From assembly GCA_963789495.1 (NCBI GenBank), contig CAWBLP010000022.1, positions 167,866 to 231,865 on the forward strand: DNA of 64,000 bases, written 5' to 3'. This document shows, piece after piece, positions 34,081 to 43,629 of this stretch; within the stretch, counting starts at the first letter, position 1, and each line of letters begins with the position of its first letter. The translations under genes were made by a program, and so were the position numbers. Source of the stretch: CAWBLP01 sp963789495 (GTDB lineage: Bacteria; Pseudomonadota; Alphaproteobacteria; Acetobacterales; Acetobacteraceae). The notes under the pieces were generated by a model, which did no database searches, was not told the DNA's origin, and saw only the letters and a list, made by a program, of their open reading frames with translations.

Positions 34081-37000
34081 TTATGCGGCCAATCTGTGGA
34101 TCCGAACGCCCGGGACCGTCCGTTCCGCTATCGCACGCAGATGATCGTGATGCGTCAGGTAAATCACCTGGCCGAGCCGTGACATTCCCTCGAACACGCG
34201 CAATGTCTCCTCGGCGCGGAAGTCGTCGAAGGTTTCCATGATGTCGTCGGCGATGAACGGCACGGTCGGTCGCAGCTTGGCGAATTCCCGGTATCCGGCG
34301 GCCCGCAGCGCAAGGTAGAGCTGGAAGCGCGTCCCCTTCGACAGGTCCGTCGCCAGTTTTGACCCGCCATCGGCGGCCAGCGCCACCAGGATGTCGCCGT
34401 TTCGGTCCGGCTGTGTGCCAAGCCCTCGATAGGCGCCCCGGCTGATGAGCCGGAACGCATCGGACGCCTGCGTCATCATCGAACTGCGATGCTGGTCCCG
34501 GTATGCTCGCAAGGCCCGATCGGCGGCTGCGATCCCGACGCGAAGCCGCAGATACTGCTGCGCCTTGTCCTCGATCTCCAGCAGCCTGGTCCGACGGCGT
34601 TCCTCGATCCTGGCCACCGCGTCGTCGCCGCCGATCGCCAGGATGCGGTCGGCGGCCTGTTTGCTGGCGGCGAACAGTTCCCGCGTGCGCTTATCGAGAT
34701 CCTCCATCTGGGCGGACAGCGCCGCCTGCTGCAATTCCAGTTCGGCCTCTCCCGTGCCTTCCAGCAGCGCCTGCGCATCGGCAAGTGTCTCGACGTGCAG
34801 GGCTGCCAGGACATCATGTTCGGCCTGCGCCGCCTGCCGTTCCAGATCGGCCTTCAGCTCCGCATCCCGCAGCCTGCCGCCCAGCTCGATGAGTGATCCG
34901 ACCTGCATGAATGCGGTCATCTCGCCGACGCGGCGCGTATGGGCCAGCGCATCGGCCTCGGCCTGGCGCTGCCGGTCCTGCGCCGCGGCAAGCGCATCCT
35001 GCAGCCGCCGTTTCTCCTCGGTGGCCCGCGCGGCTTCCTGCACCCGGTCCGCCACCGCCTGCGCCGCATCGAGGCCGGCCCGCTGCTCCGGGTCGAGGCC
35101 CAGCTCCCGGCCGAGCCGTTCCAGCTCGCGCCCAAAGCCGGCCTGGTCGTCCTCCATGGCTTGGATGCGGTCGGCCAGGTCCGCCTGCGCCTTGAGCGCC
35201 GGCCCGAGCGCCGCCGCCGCTGCCAGCATATCGCGCACCGCCTCGATCGGCAGCGTCGCGGCCGCCTCCCCGAGCCAGCAGGCGGCGCAGGCGGCGTGCC
35301 ACGCCGCCAGCCACGTCTTGTCGGCCAGGGCCGCCTTTTGCAGCGCCAGGTCCCGCTTGCGCACCGCGCGCTCGCACTCCGCAACGGCCTGGCGGAGCGC
35401 CTGGGTGCGGGCCTTGCGGTCCACCGCTGCCTGCGCCGCGGCCACCAAGGCGTCGGGCTCCGCAAGCGGGTCGAACGGCACCTCCGCCTGCCCGAGCGCA
35501 TCCCGCAGCCGGTCGCGCAGCAACGCGGCGTCAGCCTCCGCTTCCCGCTTGTCGCGCTCCGCCTGCCGCAGCAGGTCCCAGCCCTCCAGTGCCTTGTCGC
35601 GACGCGCGATCCAGGCCAGCAACTGAGCGGGCGACATGTCCGCCGGCAGGTCGGGGCCGATCTCGGTGACCGCGCCGGCGATGAGTGCGGCCTGGCGCTG
35701 CTGCTGCGCGGCGGCCTCGTCCAGCAGCTTGCGGGTGCGCGCGGCCTCGGCGCGCTTCACGGCCAGGGCCTGCGTCGTCTCGTGCAGCTTGGCCAGGTCC
35801 CGCTCGTGGCCGAGGCGCGCATTGCTGACGATGTCGTCCTGGCGCAGCACCGCCTCGAAGGCGTCCGCGGTGGCCGGGTCGAGCGCGCGGCGGTGCTGCG
35901 CCCATGCTGCCTCGCGCGCGCCGCGTATGGCGGCCGCTTCCTGGTCGCTCAGCAGGCCAACGGTCCCGGCGATGGCATCGCGTTCGGCGGCACGCAGCTC
36001 CAGCTCGGCTTCCAGCCGTTCGGCCTCCGCGCGCCGTTGCTCCAGCAGCGTGTCGGTCCGCTGCCCCGCCGCCCACCAGGCCTCAACGCGGGCGGCGTCG
36101 GGCACGGTGAGCTGAGCGAGTTGCTCCGCACTGCCCCGCCAGGGCACGAGCGCCGCCAGTTGCGTCGCCAACACGCCGACGCGCTGAGCAATCGCCTTGG
36201 ACGCCGCGCGCTGGCGACCGGTGTGATCGCTGTCGCGCAGGGCCGCCAGTGCCGCGACCACCGGCGCAAGCGGCAGCGCGGATGCGGAACCCGATGCCGC
36301 CTGCAACGCGCCGCGCGCCTCGGTCAGCTCATGCAATGCCTGCGACACTTCGTCGCCAGCGGCCGTCAGCTTCGCCTCGACGCCGGAACGGGTCACAATC
36401 AGTCCGTTCAGCGCGGCCGACTGCGCGGCGTTCAGCAGCAGCCGGGCAGGTTCGGCCTCCTCACCGCGGCCAAGACGGATGAGGATGCTGCGCACCTCGC
36501 CCTCGGCGCGCGCCAGATCCCGCCGCCGGCTTGGCAGGTCGAGGTCGGCCGTGACGTGGCGGGCACGCAGCTCGGTCAGCCGGTCGAGCCGGCCGACCAG
36601 GCGCAGCGCTTTCTCGTCGACGACGACGGCCAGAAGCTCCTCGGACAGGCGTTTGACATCGGCCGCCGCCTGCTCGGCCGCCGAACGGTGCCGGTTCTCG
36701 CCCTCCTGCAAGGCCGGCAGTTCGTCCAGCCATCCCGGCGGCGCAGCGGGCAGATCGCCGAACGGCTCCAGCCGCTCCCGCAACCGGCGAAGTTCGGCCA
36801 TGCGCGGCCGTGCCGCCAGGTGTCGCTGCGCATTCGCCAGACCCGCCTGCGCCTGGGCGCGTTCGGCCAGCGCCGCCTCATACTGCTCCGCCGCTGCATC
36901 CCTGGCGGCGGCGAGGCGGTTGTACTCGGACGCGAGCGTGTCGATCGCGTCGCGTTCCTGCTTCAGCGTGGCCAAGGCCGCCTTGAGCTGCTGGAGTTCG

Positions 37001-37545
37001 CCGCTGCGCGCGTTCGGCCGGGTGAACCCGTCCGCCTCCGATCGCAGGTCGAGCAGCGTTCGGCTGAGATCGGCAAGCCCGGCGCTGGCGGAGAACAGCA
37101 GTTGGCCCAGTTCGCCGTTGCTGGCGAGGATGCTCTTGCCGCCCGCTTCGAGCGTGTCGTCATCGAGCGAGAACATCGTGCGGTAGGCAGTGCGGTCGAT
37201 GCCGCCGAGGTCGCCCAGGATCAGCCCTTCGGCCACCGGCTCGTTGCCGGCGTCGCGCAGCGTCGGCTGCGGCCGCTTGATCCGCACCAGCTCGCGCGGG
37301 CCCACCGAAAGTTCCAGGCAACCGCCGACCCGCATCGTCGCGTAGGGGTGCAGGAACCCGTAGCGGCTCTGCGCCTCAATGCCGAACAGCAGGTCGAGGA
37401 AGCCGGAGAAGGCCGTCGACTTGCCGGCCTCATTCGGTCCGTAGACGATGTGCAGGTCGGGTTCGCCTTCGACCGGCTCCCCGAAATCAAGCGTTTGGTC
37501 GGTGAACTTGCCGTAGCGTGCGAGATCCAACCGGCGCAGCCGCAT
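34081..37545 (-). CDS. YhaN-type SMC-like AAA ATPase
   Basis: From ATG 37545 the product is 1154 residues. Walker A GPNEAGKST (36-44) lies in an N-terminal half-domain beginning MRLRRLDLARYGKFTD, followed by about 900 residues of Ala/Glu/Arg/Leu coiled coil and a C-terminal half with FRLISRGAYRGLGTQ, DLSKGTRFQLYLALR (signature-like) and VPFIADDIMETFDDFRAEET (Walker B/D-loop). This is the B. subtilis YhaN type, related to SbcC/Rad50. Its start overlaps the stop of the YhaO-like nuclease (TGATG), so the two are translationally coupled and probably act together in DNA end processing or repair. Confidence 0.88.
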   Translation of the reverse strand: MRLRRLDLARYGKFTDQTLDFGEPVEGEPDLHIVYGPNEAGKSTAFSGFLDLLFGIEAQSRYGFLHPYATMRVGGCLELSVGPRELVRIKRPQPTLRDAGNEPVAEGLILGDLGGIDRTAYRTMFSLDDDTLEAGGKSILASNGELGQLLFSASAGLADLSRTLLDLRSEADGFTRPNARSGELQQLKAALATLKQERDAIDTLASEYNRLAAARDAAAEQYEAALAERAQAQAGLANAQRHLAARPRMAELRRLRERLEPFGDLPAAPPGWLDELPALQEGENRHRSAAEQAAADVKRLSEELLAVVVDEKALRLVGRLDRLTELRARHVTADLDLPSRRRDLARAEGEVRSILIRLGRGEEAEPARLLLNAAQSAALNGLIVTRSGVEAKLTAAGDEVSQALHELTEARGALQAASGSASALPLAPVVAALAALRDSDHTGRQRAASKAIAQRVGVLATQLAALVPWRGSAEQLAQLTVPDAARVEAWWAAGQRTDTLLEQRRAEAERLEAELELRAAERDAIAGTVGLLSDQEAAAIRGAREAAWAQHRRALDPATADAFEAVLRQDDIVSNARLGHERDLAKLHETTQALAVKRAEAARTRKLLDEAAAQQQRQAALIAGAVTEIGPDLPADMSPAQLLAWIARRDKALEGWDLLRQAERDKREAEADAALLRDRLRDALGQAEVPFDPLAEPDALVAAAQAAVDRKARTQALRQAVAECERAVRKRDLALQKAALADKTWLAAWHAACAACWLGEAAATLPIEAVRDMLAAAAALGPALKAQADLADRIQAMEDDQAGFGRELERLGRELGLDPEQRAGLDAAQAVADRVQEAARATEEKRRLQDALAAAQDRQRQAEADALAHTRRVGEMTAFMQVGSLIELGGRLRDAELKADLERQAAQAEHDVLAALHVETLADAQALLEGTGEAELELQQAALSAQMEDLDKRTRELFAASKQAADRILAIGGDDAVARIEERRRTRLLEIEDKAQQYLRLRVGIAAADRALRAYRDQHRSSMMTQASDAFRLISRGAYRGLGTQPDRNGDILVALAADGGSKLATDLSKGTRFQLYLALRAAGYREFAKLRPTVPFIADDIMETFDDFRAEETLRVFEGMSRLGQVIYLTHHDHLRAIAERTVPGVRIHRLAA

Positions 37546-38892
37546 CAGCCGGCCTTTGCCGCGGTCCCTGGTTCGGCCCCTGCCTTGAGCCGCGCCAGCA
37601 CGTCGTCGATCCCGTCCCGCGCCGCTTCCACGAGATACGCGGCGAAGCTGTCCGGATCGGCGCCGAGCAGGGAACGGCACTCGGCCGGGAGCTGGGTCCG
37701 CAGTTCCTCGGCGATGGCGGCAATCTCGGCGCGATAGGAGTTGTCCTGCGCCACCTCGCCCATCAGGCGGCGCAACTCCTCGAACGGATCTGCCCCAACC
37801 GGTCCGGCGGAGGGCAGCGTGATCCCCGGTGGCCGGCAATCGACCTCGACCTTGTCGATCCAGCTCTTGCCGAGGGCAGCGGCCTGGTCCTCCGCCTCGG
37901 TCCGCAGCAGATCGAGGTCTCGACGCAGACGCCAGGCCAGCGATGTCACCCCGCTCAGATGGAGACGCGCCACGAGATGCTCCGATGCCACGCTGTCGCG
38001 AACCCGCCCGAGGGCCAGCCCGAGCGCTTGCACCATGTCCCTCCAGTCCTCGATCCCCGCGAGATCGACCGTCACCCGCTCGAACTGGGCGACGCTGGTA
38101 TGCCGCTCCTCCAGCAGGATGGAGCCGTCATCCGTCACGGTGACGAGGGTCACCGACTTGGCGCCCGCCTCATTGATGTCGCGGCCTTGCGGCATCCCGG
38201 GCATGACCACCGTGGTTCCACCCTGCACGGCGGTGCGCTTGTGGATGTGGCCGAGCGCCCAGTAGCGGAAGCCGGAGGCCTGCAAGTCTGCCAGCGTGCA
38301 GGGGGCATAGGCGTCGTGGCCCGGCGATCCGTCGAGGCTGGTATGCAGCAGCCCGACATTGACCGCGCCGTCGAGCGGCGGCCTGAAGCGGGTGAGCAGG
38401 CTGTCGGGCGCGTGGGGCTGGGCGAAGCTGATCCCGTGGATCGTGATGGGCATGGCACCGCGCTCGCGCTCCACCGGGATCGCGGCGGCGCGGCCACCGA
38501 AGAGGGTGACCGAGTTCAGGGAAGGTCAGTTCCCTGGTGATCCGCGACAAGGCGTCGTGATTGCCCCGGATCACGAACACCCGGATGTTCGCCTCGTGCA
38601 GCTTTCGGATCTGGTCGGCCAGGAAGCGGGCGGTCTTCATCGACGTCTGCTCGCCGTCGTACAGGTCGCCGGACAGCAGCAGGGCATCAACCTGTTCGTC
38701 GAGGCAGAGCTCCACCACCGCGACGAACGCCTTACGCGTGGCGTTGCCGATGAGGTCGGCCAGCGCGGGGTCGCGCAGCGCGAGGGAGCGCAGCGGGGAG
38801 TCCAGATGGATGTCCGCCGCGTGGACGAAACGGAATGGCAGGGGCGACTCCGGGGTTATGACGCCCGCAATTCTAGGCGTGGCGCGTGGCAT
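37545..38892 (-). pseudogene. YhaO/SbcD-type nuclease, frameshifted
   Basis: The N-terminal phosphoesterase part from ATG 38892 has FRFVHAADIHLDSPLRSLAL, LLLSGDLYDGEQTS and VFVIRGNHDALS, the metal-binding motifs of SbcD/YhaO. The frame then breaks near 38515-38525 (around CTGACCTTCCCTGAACTCGG) and continues as VTLFGGRAAAIPVERERGAM, GISFAQPHAPDS, YWALGHIHKRT and a C-terminal capping domain to 37545. Removing one base restores about 448 codons. Partner of the coupled YhaN-like ATPase. As written the nuclease would be truncated. Confidence 0.85.
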
Positions 38893-39127
38893 CGTCACGG
38901 TTGGTGCCGGATGATCCCCACGACCGCCCGGTCTACTGGTTCCCGCTGTGGTCCGGCAGGGGACAGCACCAACAGGCCCTCGGAGCGGCGATGGGACGCC
39001 GATGGCCATGCCGGCTCGCTGCGCCAGCAAGCGTGTCGCCTGGCCGACAGCCATGGTCGCAAGGCGGAGTTGGAGGCGACCAGCGCCCCCATTCGATCGC
39101 CACCCGCCGCGGACCTCTGGACGTCTC
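38893..39127. other. Intergenic region ahead of the yhaO-like gene
   Basis: No supported gene. A rightward reading shows DRPVYWFPLWSGRGQ near 38923 and, in another frame, DADGHAGSLRQQACRLADSH around 38995-39055, which could be remnants of a small decayed gene, but neither matches a family I can name. The 36-37-bp repeat array follows. Confidence 0.35.
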
Positions 39128-39347
39128 CGCTGCATCGGATTGCACGGCCGCCCCACGACCTCTCCGCTGCATCGGGCTGCATACCACCCCACGACGACCC
39201 CGCTGCATCGGACTGTATGCCCGCCCCACGACGCCCCGCTGCATCGGATTGCATGGCCGCCCCATGACGTCGCCGCTACATCGGACTGCGTGCCCGCACT
39301 CGCCGGCTCCGGCTACATCGGGCTGCATGCCCGCCCCACCACGCCGG
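39128..39347. repeat. 36-37-bp tandem repeat, 6 units
   Basis: Units start at 39128, 39165, 39201, 39237, 39274 and 39311, each beginning (C/G)GCT(G/A)CATCGG and followed by a TGCATGCCCGCCCCACGAC-like stretch. The stop codon of the ycjF gene (TAG, 39313-39315 on the minus strand) is inside the last unit, so the array again looks like a repeated gene 3' end. Period drifts between 36 and 37 bp. Confidence 0.9.
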
Positions 39348-40263
39348 CCAGCCGGTACAACCGGATCCCCGCCACGCTCGCACCCGGGATCGCGGCCAGA
39401 TGGCGGATCACCGGCACGCTGCCCAGCAGATGGTCCGCCGCGGTCTGCGACATCAGGTCGGTCGCCGCGGTCTCCACCGCCGCCTGCGCCACCCGGCGCA
39501 GCAGCGCCACCGTCACCGCCGGCCCCGGACGCAGCCCGTAAAGCTGCGCCACCTGGCGGATCACCCGCAGCCCGCGCCAGGCCACGATCACCCCGTCCCA
39601 GGAGGCATGCGGCGACACCGCGACCAGCGCACTGCCCTCGGTCGCCGCCTTCAGCCCGATCCGCCTTGTGGCGATGGCAAGTGGCTGCGCCAACCGGCTG
39701 CGCAGCACGGCGCGCAGCTGCGGCAGATCGCCCGACTCGCGCAGCCCCGCAGCGGCCAGCGCGGCGTCGGGCACCCGAACGACCAGCCGGTCCAGCCACG
39801 GACCGCACAACCGGCGCGTCGGCTCCAGCTCCGCGGTCGAACTGTCCAGCGCCGCGCGCAAGGCATCGACCCGGTGCAGCTCATGCAGCGACCGCCACTC
39901 GCGGAACACCGCATACAACAGCAAGCTGAACCCGGTCAGGTACAGCCCAAGCGTCACCCCGCCCAGCGCGGTTGAGCGCGCGAAGGCGTCGACCACCGCC
40001 GTGTAGGCGGACAGCAGCACCCAGCTTCCCGCCAGCACGCCAAGTCCTGCCACGGCATAGGAGGTGGAACGCGCCGGCACCGGTGGCACCGCCAGGTCGC
40101 GCGGGTTCCAGTCGGCGCCGACCGCAGCGGCGGCGCCGGGCCGGGCCTCCAGCAGCACCGGCCGCTCGATCACCGGCGGCGGCGCCTCGGCCATGCCCGC
40201 AGCCGCCGGCCGAACCCCGTTCGGCGCCATCGGCTCATCCAGAAAGCGCGGCGTTCCTTCCAT
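39313..40263 (-). CDS. ycjF: YcjF-family membrane protein (DUF697)
   Basis: The 316-residue protein has a proline/alanine-rich cytoplasmic N-terminus, two close membrane helices (about 70-120) and a C-terminal DUF697 domain (VAVSPHASWDGVIVAWRGLR; VTVALLRRVAQAAVETAATD). It matches the TIGR01620 family, paired with YcjX in many Proteobacteria and linked to envelope or heat stress. ATG 40263 overlaps the ycjX stop by one base (TGATG). The terminal residues GRACSPM and the stop fall inside a tandem-repeat unit, so the C-terminus differs from typical homologues. Confidence 0.88.
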   Translation of the reverse strand: MEGTPRFLDEPMAPNGVRPAAAGMAEAPPPVIERPVLLEARPGAAAAVGADWNPRDLAVPPVPARSTSYAVAGLGVLAGSWVLLSAYTAVVDAFARSTALGGVTLGLYLTGFSLLLYAVFREWRSLHELHRVDALRAALDSSTAELEPTRRLCGPWLDRLVVRVPDAALAAAGLRESGDLPQLRAVLRSRLAQPLAIATRRIGLKAATEGSALVAVSPHASWDGVIVAWRGLRVIRQVAQLYGLRPGPAVTVALLRRVAQAAVETAATDLMSQTAADHLLGSVPVIRHLAAIPGASVAGIRLYRLAGVVGRACSPM

Positions 40264-41813
40264 CACACCAGATCCCCGATCGTGTTCTCCAGAATCTCGT
40301 CCAGCCCGATATGGGGAATCCCGGCCGCACCGCTGGCATCGATCAGCGGCGGCCGGAACACCGGCATCTCGAAATACGGCGCCGTCCAGAAGCTCGGCGG
40401 CGGCACGTCGGACGGCACCTGCCCGACATAGAACGGCCGCACCCGGTTCTCCCCCAGGATGACGCCGTTCACCACCTCGACCGTCCGGTCGCCGATCGCG
40501 GCCGTGCCGTCCTCGGTGGAGCGCACCGCCGCCGCCACGTGATACGACACCGTGGCCTTCGCATCCTGCCAGGACGCTGCTGCCGGTTTGACCAGCGCCG
40601 CCAGCAGGTTGCGGAGGTTGTCACGGCTCAGCGCAGGCACGTGGTCGGCCTTGGTCGCCACGAACGCGACACGCTCGATGCCGCGTGATCCGACCAGCGT
40701 CGACAGCGCCTCCGACACCAGATCGACCGGCCACGCCAGGACATCGCGTGCCTCCCGCAGCAGGGTCGAGAGCGCATATGTGTCCGCTCCCGGGCCGGCA
40801 CGACCTTGCCGATCCCGCCAGAACCCCGTCCCACCCCGCAGCCCGACAGCCAGGTCGAAGATCGCCTGCGCGGTGTCGTCGAAGGCCGCCTGCCCGGCAT
40901 AGAGCGCGCCCAGCACGTCCACCAACACGATCTGGCGGTTGAACCGGCGGAAATGCGTGTCGAAGAAATCCGCCCGGACCTCTCGCTTATAGGTCTCGAA
41001 CCGGCCGCGCAGCAGCGCACCGACCGAGTTCGCAGCGGACGCCGCGCCGGCGGCGGGCAAGGGAAAGAACCACATGAACGGCACATCGCCGCGCGGTCCC
41101 GGGCACAGGAAGCGGCCCGGCTGGAGATAGCGCAACCCCAACTCGCGGCGGCATGCCTCCAGCGCGCGGCGATACAGCATATGGCCCTGCTGGATCAGTG
41201 CCGGCTCCGCGACATCCCCCGGTGCGATGCCGCGCAGGAACTCCAGGAATGCGGCGGCGTGCACCTGTCGCGGCGGCATGGACAGGGCCCCGAGCGTCTC
41301 CGCTGACCACGCGGCGAAGGAACGATCGAGCAACGGAAGGTCGAGCAGCCATTCGCCGGGATAATCGAGAATATCCAGGCGGATACGCCGATGCCCGAAC
41401 CTTTGCCGGAAGCTCGACGGATGCTCGATCTCCAGCAGCAGCGAGATCTGCGCGAGGTCCTCGGTGCGGTTCGGCCACACCGGCTGCGCCGCGGCCAGTC
41501 CCGCCCGCTTGGCGGCGAAGTCGAAATACGGGATCGTCTCCACGCCGGTGGGCAGCAGCCGGACCCGCCGCAACCGGCTGCGGCCGCCCTGGCTCAGCCG
41601 CCGGGCAAAGCGCGGCAGCGTGTCCCGCCCCTCGCCCATCGCGATCAGGTTCTGGATCAGCGCGGTGGTGAACACGGTCTTGCCGGCCAGGCTCAGGCCG
41701 GTGATGGCAAGCCGGATACGGTGCTCATTGAGCTGGTCGTCGATCGCCCCGGTCGCGGTGCCGGCCAGGGCGCGGATCCCTGACCAGACTGTGTCGGCCA
41801 TCCCTGGCGCCAT
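40263..41813 (-). CDS. ycjX: YcjX-family P-loop NTPase (DUF463)
   Basis: The 516-residue protein has a Walker A motif GLSLAGKT (39-46) and conserved YcjX segments RRIRLDILDYPGEWLLDLPL, MWFFPLPA, VLVDVLGALYAGQAAFDDT, FVATKADHV and the C-terminal PPPSFWTAPYFEMPVFRPP. The family binds guanine nucleotides and is induced by stress, with unknown cellular role. ATG 41813 is chosen because GGAAGG precedes it; ATG 41801 is an alternative. It is coupled to ycjF. Confidence 0.93.
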   Translation of the reverse strand: MAPGMADTVWSGIRALAGTATGAIDDQLNEHRIRLAITGLSLAGKTVFTTALIQNLIAMGEGRDTLPRFARRLSQGGRSRLRRVRLLPTGVETIPYFDFAAKRAGLAAAQPVWPNRTEDLAQISLLLEIEHPSSFRQRFGHRRIRLDILDYPGEWLLDLPLLDRSFAAWSAETLGALSMPPRQVHAAAFLEFLRGIAPGDVAEPALIQQGHMLYRRALEACRRELGLRYLQPGRFLCPGPRGDVPFMWFFPLPAAGAASAANSVGALLRGRFETYKREVRADFFDTHFRRFNRQIVLVDVLGALYAGQAAFDDTAQAIFDLAVGLRGGTGFWRDRQGRAGPGADTYALSTLLREARDVLAWPVDLVSEALSTLVGSRGIERVAFVATKADHVPALSRDNLRNLLAALVKPAAASWQDAKATVSYHVAAAVRSTEDGTAAIGDRTVEVVNGVILGENRVRPFYVGQVPSDVPPPSFWTAPYFEMPVFRPPLIDASGAAGIPHIGLDEILENTIGDLV

Positions 41814-42177
41814 GTGCCTTCCGTTGTCCCGATCCAGCCGAAGTGGGTTGCCCCGCCTGCGCGTGGCCTTACGGCACGCGGGTGCCGCGGGCAAACCGCG
41901 GGAGGTCACGTCTCGCGGCGATGGCTGGACGGATCAGGCGGTGGCGGCCGCGGTCAGCCGGGCGGAGCGGTGCGGTGTCACGGTTCGCCCGGCGAACATG
42001 CCGGGCCTGCGTCCCATCCGCGCCAAGTTGGCGAGCCGACCGGTCGTACAGCGACGTGGCGGGTGCAGGGGCGGTAATCCACTTTGCCCCCGTCGTGTCT
42101 GACCCCCGCCTTGGCCGGGCCTGACCTGGCCATCTCCACCGGAACGATCAGGTCGCGCCTCGAAGGGCCGAACGGAG
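41814..42177. other. Intergenic stretch, no gene recognised
   Basis: About 364 bp between the leftward hom stop and the leftward ycjX start. It must contain the ycjXF promoter, but no convincing -35/-10 or heat-shock element was found. Short frames have no recognisable product. Confidence 0.4.
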
Positions 42178-43470
42178 CTACCCTGCCTCGATCCGGATCA
42201 GCGCCGGCTCTTCCAGCACCGCGTCCAGCGCGGCGATCCGCTCCAGCGCGGCCCGCATCGCGCTCTCCTGCGTCTCATGCGTCACCAGCACCACCGGCAC
42301 CGCCTCGCCCGGTGCTCGGCCGCGCTGCAGCATCGATTCCAGCGACACCCCCTGGTCGCGCAGCACCGCGGTGACATCGGCGATCACCCCCGGCCGGTCC
42401 ACCACCATCAGCCGCAGGTAATAGGCGCCGACATGCGCACTGATCGGCACCGACGGCGCGCTGGACAATTCCGCCGCCGCGGCACCCCAGACCGGCGTGT
42501 GGCGGTTGCGGGCGATATCGATCAGGTCCGCGACCACCGCGGACGCGGTCGGCCCCGCCCCGGCGCCGCGACCTTCCAGCATCACCCGGCCGACGAAGTC
42601 GCCCTCCGCCACCACGGCGTTGAACACCCCGTCCACCCGCGCGATCGGCGCGGTCGCCGGCACCATGCAGGGATGCACCCGCGCCTCGATGCCGGCCTCG
42701 GTGCGGCGGGCGATGCCGAGCAGCTTGATGCGGTAGCCGAGCTCGGTGGCGAAGGCGATGTCGAGCGAGGAGATGCGGCGGATGCCTTCGACATGTACCG
42801 CGTCGAACGCCACCGGGCGGCCGAACGCCAGCGCGGCCAGGATCGCCAGCTTGTGCGCCGCGTCCACGCCGTCGATGTCGAAGGACGGGTCGGCCTCGGC
42901 GTAGCCCAGCTTCTGCGCGTCGGCCAGCACTTCGGCGAACTCGCGGCCCCGCTCGCGCATCTGGGTCAGGATGTAGTTGCAGGTGCCGTTCAGGATGCCG
43001 GCGATGCGGGAGACGTGGTTGGCGGCCAGGCCTTCGCGCAGCGCCTTGATCACCGGGATGCCGCCGGCGACCGCGGCCTCGAAGGCGAGCGGCACCGCAT
43101 GGGCTTCCGCCGCGGCGGCGAGTTCGGCGCCATGCACCGCGAGCATCGCCTTGTTGGCGGTGACCACCGGCTTGCCGGCGGCGATCGCGGCCTCGACCAG
43201 CGCGCGGGCGGGGCCGTCGGCGCCGCCGATCAGCTCCACCACCACGTCCACCGCCGGGTCGGCGGCCAGCGCCACCGGGTCCTCATACCAGCGCAGCCCG
43301 GCCAGCGAGACACCGCGGTCGCGGGTGCGGTCGCGCGCCGAGACGGCGGTGACGGCGATCGGACGGCCGGCGCGGGCGGCGATCAGCTCCGCATTGTCGC
43401 GCAGCAGTTGCAGCACGCCGCCGCCGACGGTGCCCAGGCCGGCGATCGCGACGGAAATTGGATGGGTCAT
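42178..43470 (-). CDS. hom: Homoserine dehydrogenase
   Basis: The 430-residue enzyme reduces aspartate semialdehyde to homoserine for Met, Thr and Ile synthesis. NAD(P) motif GLGTVGGG is at 11-18; the catalytic region has KPVVTANKAMLA, GILNGTCNYILTQM and ADPSFDIDGVDAAHKLAIL (substrate Asp and Lys). The C-terminal ACT domain, YYLRLMVVDRPGVIADVTAV, allows feedback control by threonine. ATG 43470 fits the usual N-terminus MTHPISVAIAGLG. In relatives hom directly follows alaC; here 2.2 kb of accessory sequence intervenes. Confidence 0.95.
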   Translation of the reverse strand: MTHPISVAIAGLGTVGGGVLQLLRDNAELIAARAGRPIAVTAVSARDRTRDRGVSLAGLRWYEDPVALAADPAVDVVVELIGGADGPARALVEAAIAAGKPVVTANKAMLAVHGAELAAAAEAHAVPLAFEAAVAGGIPVIKALREGLAANHVSRIAGILNGTCNYILTQMRERGREFAEVLADAQKLGYAEADPSFDIDGVDAAHKLAILAALAFGRPVAFDAVHVEGIRRISSLDIAFATELGYRIKLLGIARRTEAGIEARVHPCMVPATAPIARVDGVFNAVVAEGDFVGRVMLEGRGAGAGPTASAVVADLIDIARNRHTPVWGAAAAELSSAPSVPISAHVGAYYLRLMVVDRPGVIADVTAVLRDQGVSLESMLQRGRAPGEAVPVVLVTHETQESAMRAALERIAALDAVLEEPALIRIEAG

Positions 43471-43629
43471 GCGCGGGGCTCGTCGGGGCACGGGGCGGAA
43501 CGGAGAGGCATGGCGGGTTGATCCTGGTTGCGCGGCGAAGCCGCCGTCAGGCGGACCATAGCAGCGGGCCGGCCGGCGTGCTCGATCGCCGGCGCCAGCC
43601 GCTGGCATGGGCCGGCGGTGCGGTTCGCT

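Noticed and set aside
34939..37737. Rightward frame of about 930 codons opposite the yhaN-like gene
   Set aside because: Antisense of an Ala/Glu/Arg coiled coil; no recognisable domain.
39128..39347. CRISPR-like repeats of 36-37 bp
   Set aside because: The whole period is conserved with no variable spacer, so it is a tandem repeat.
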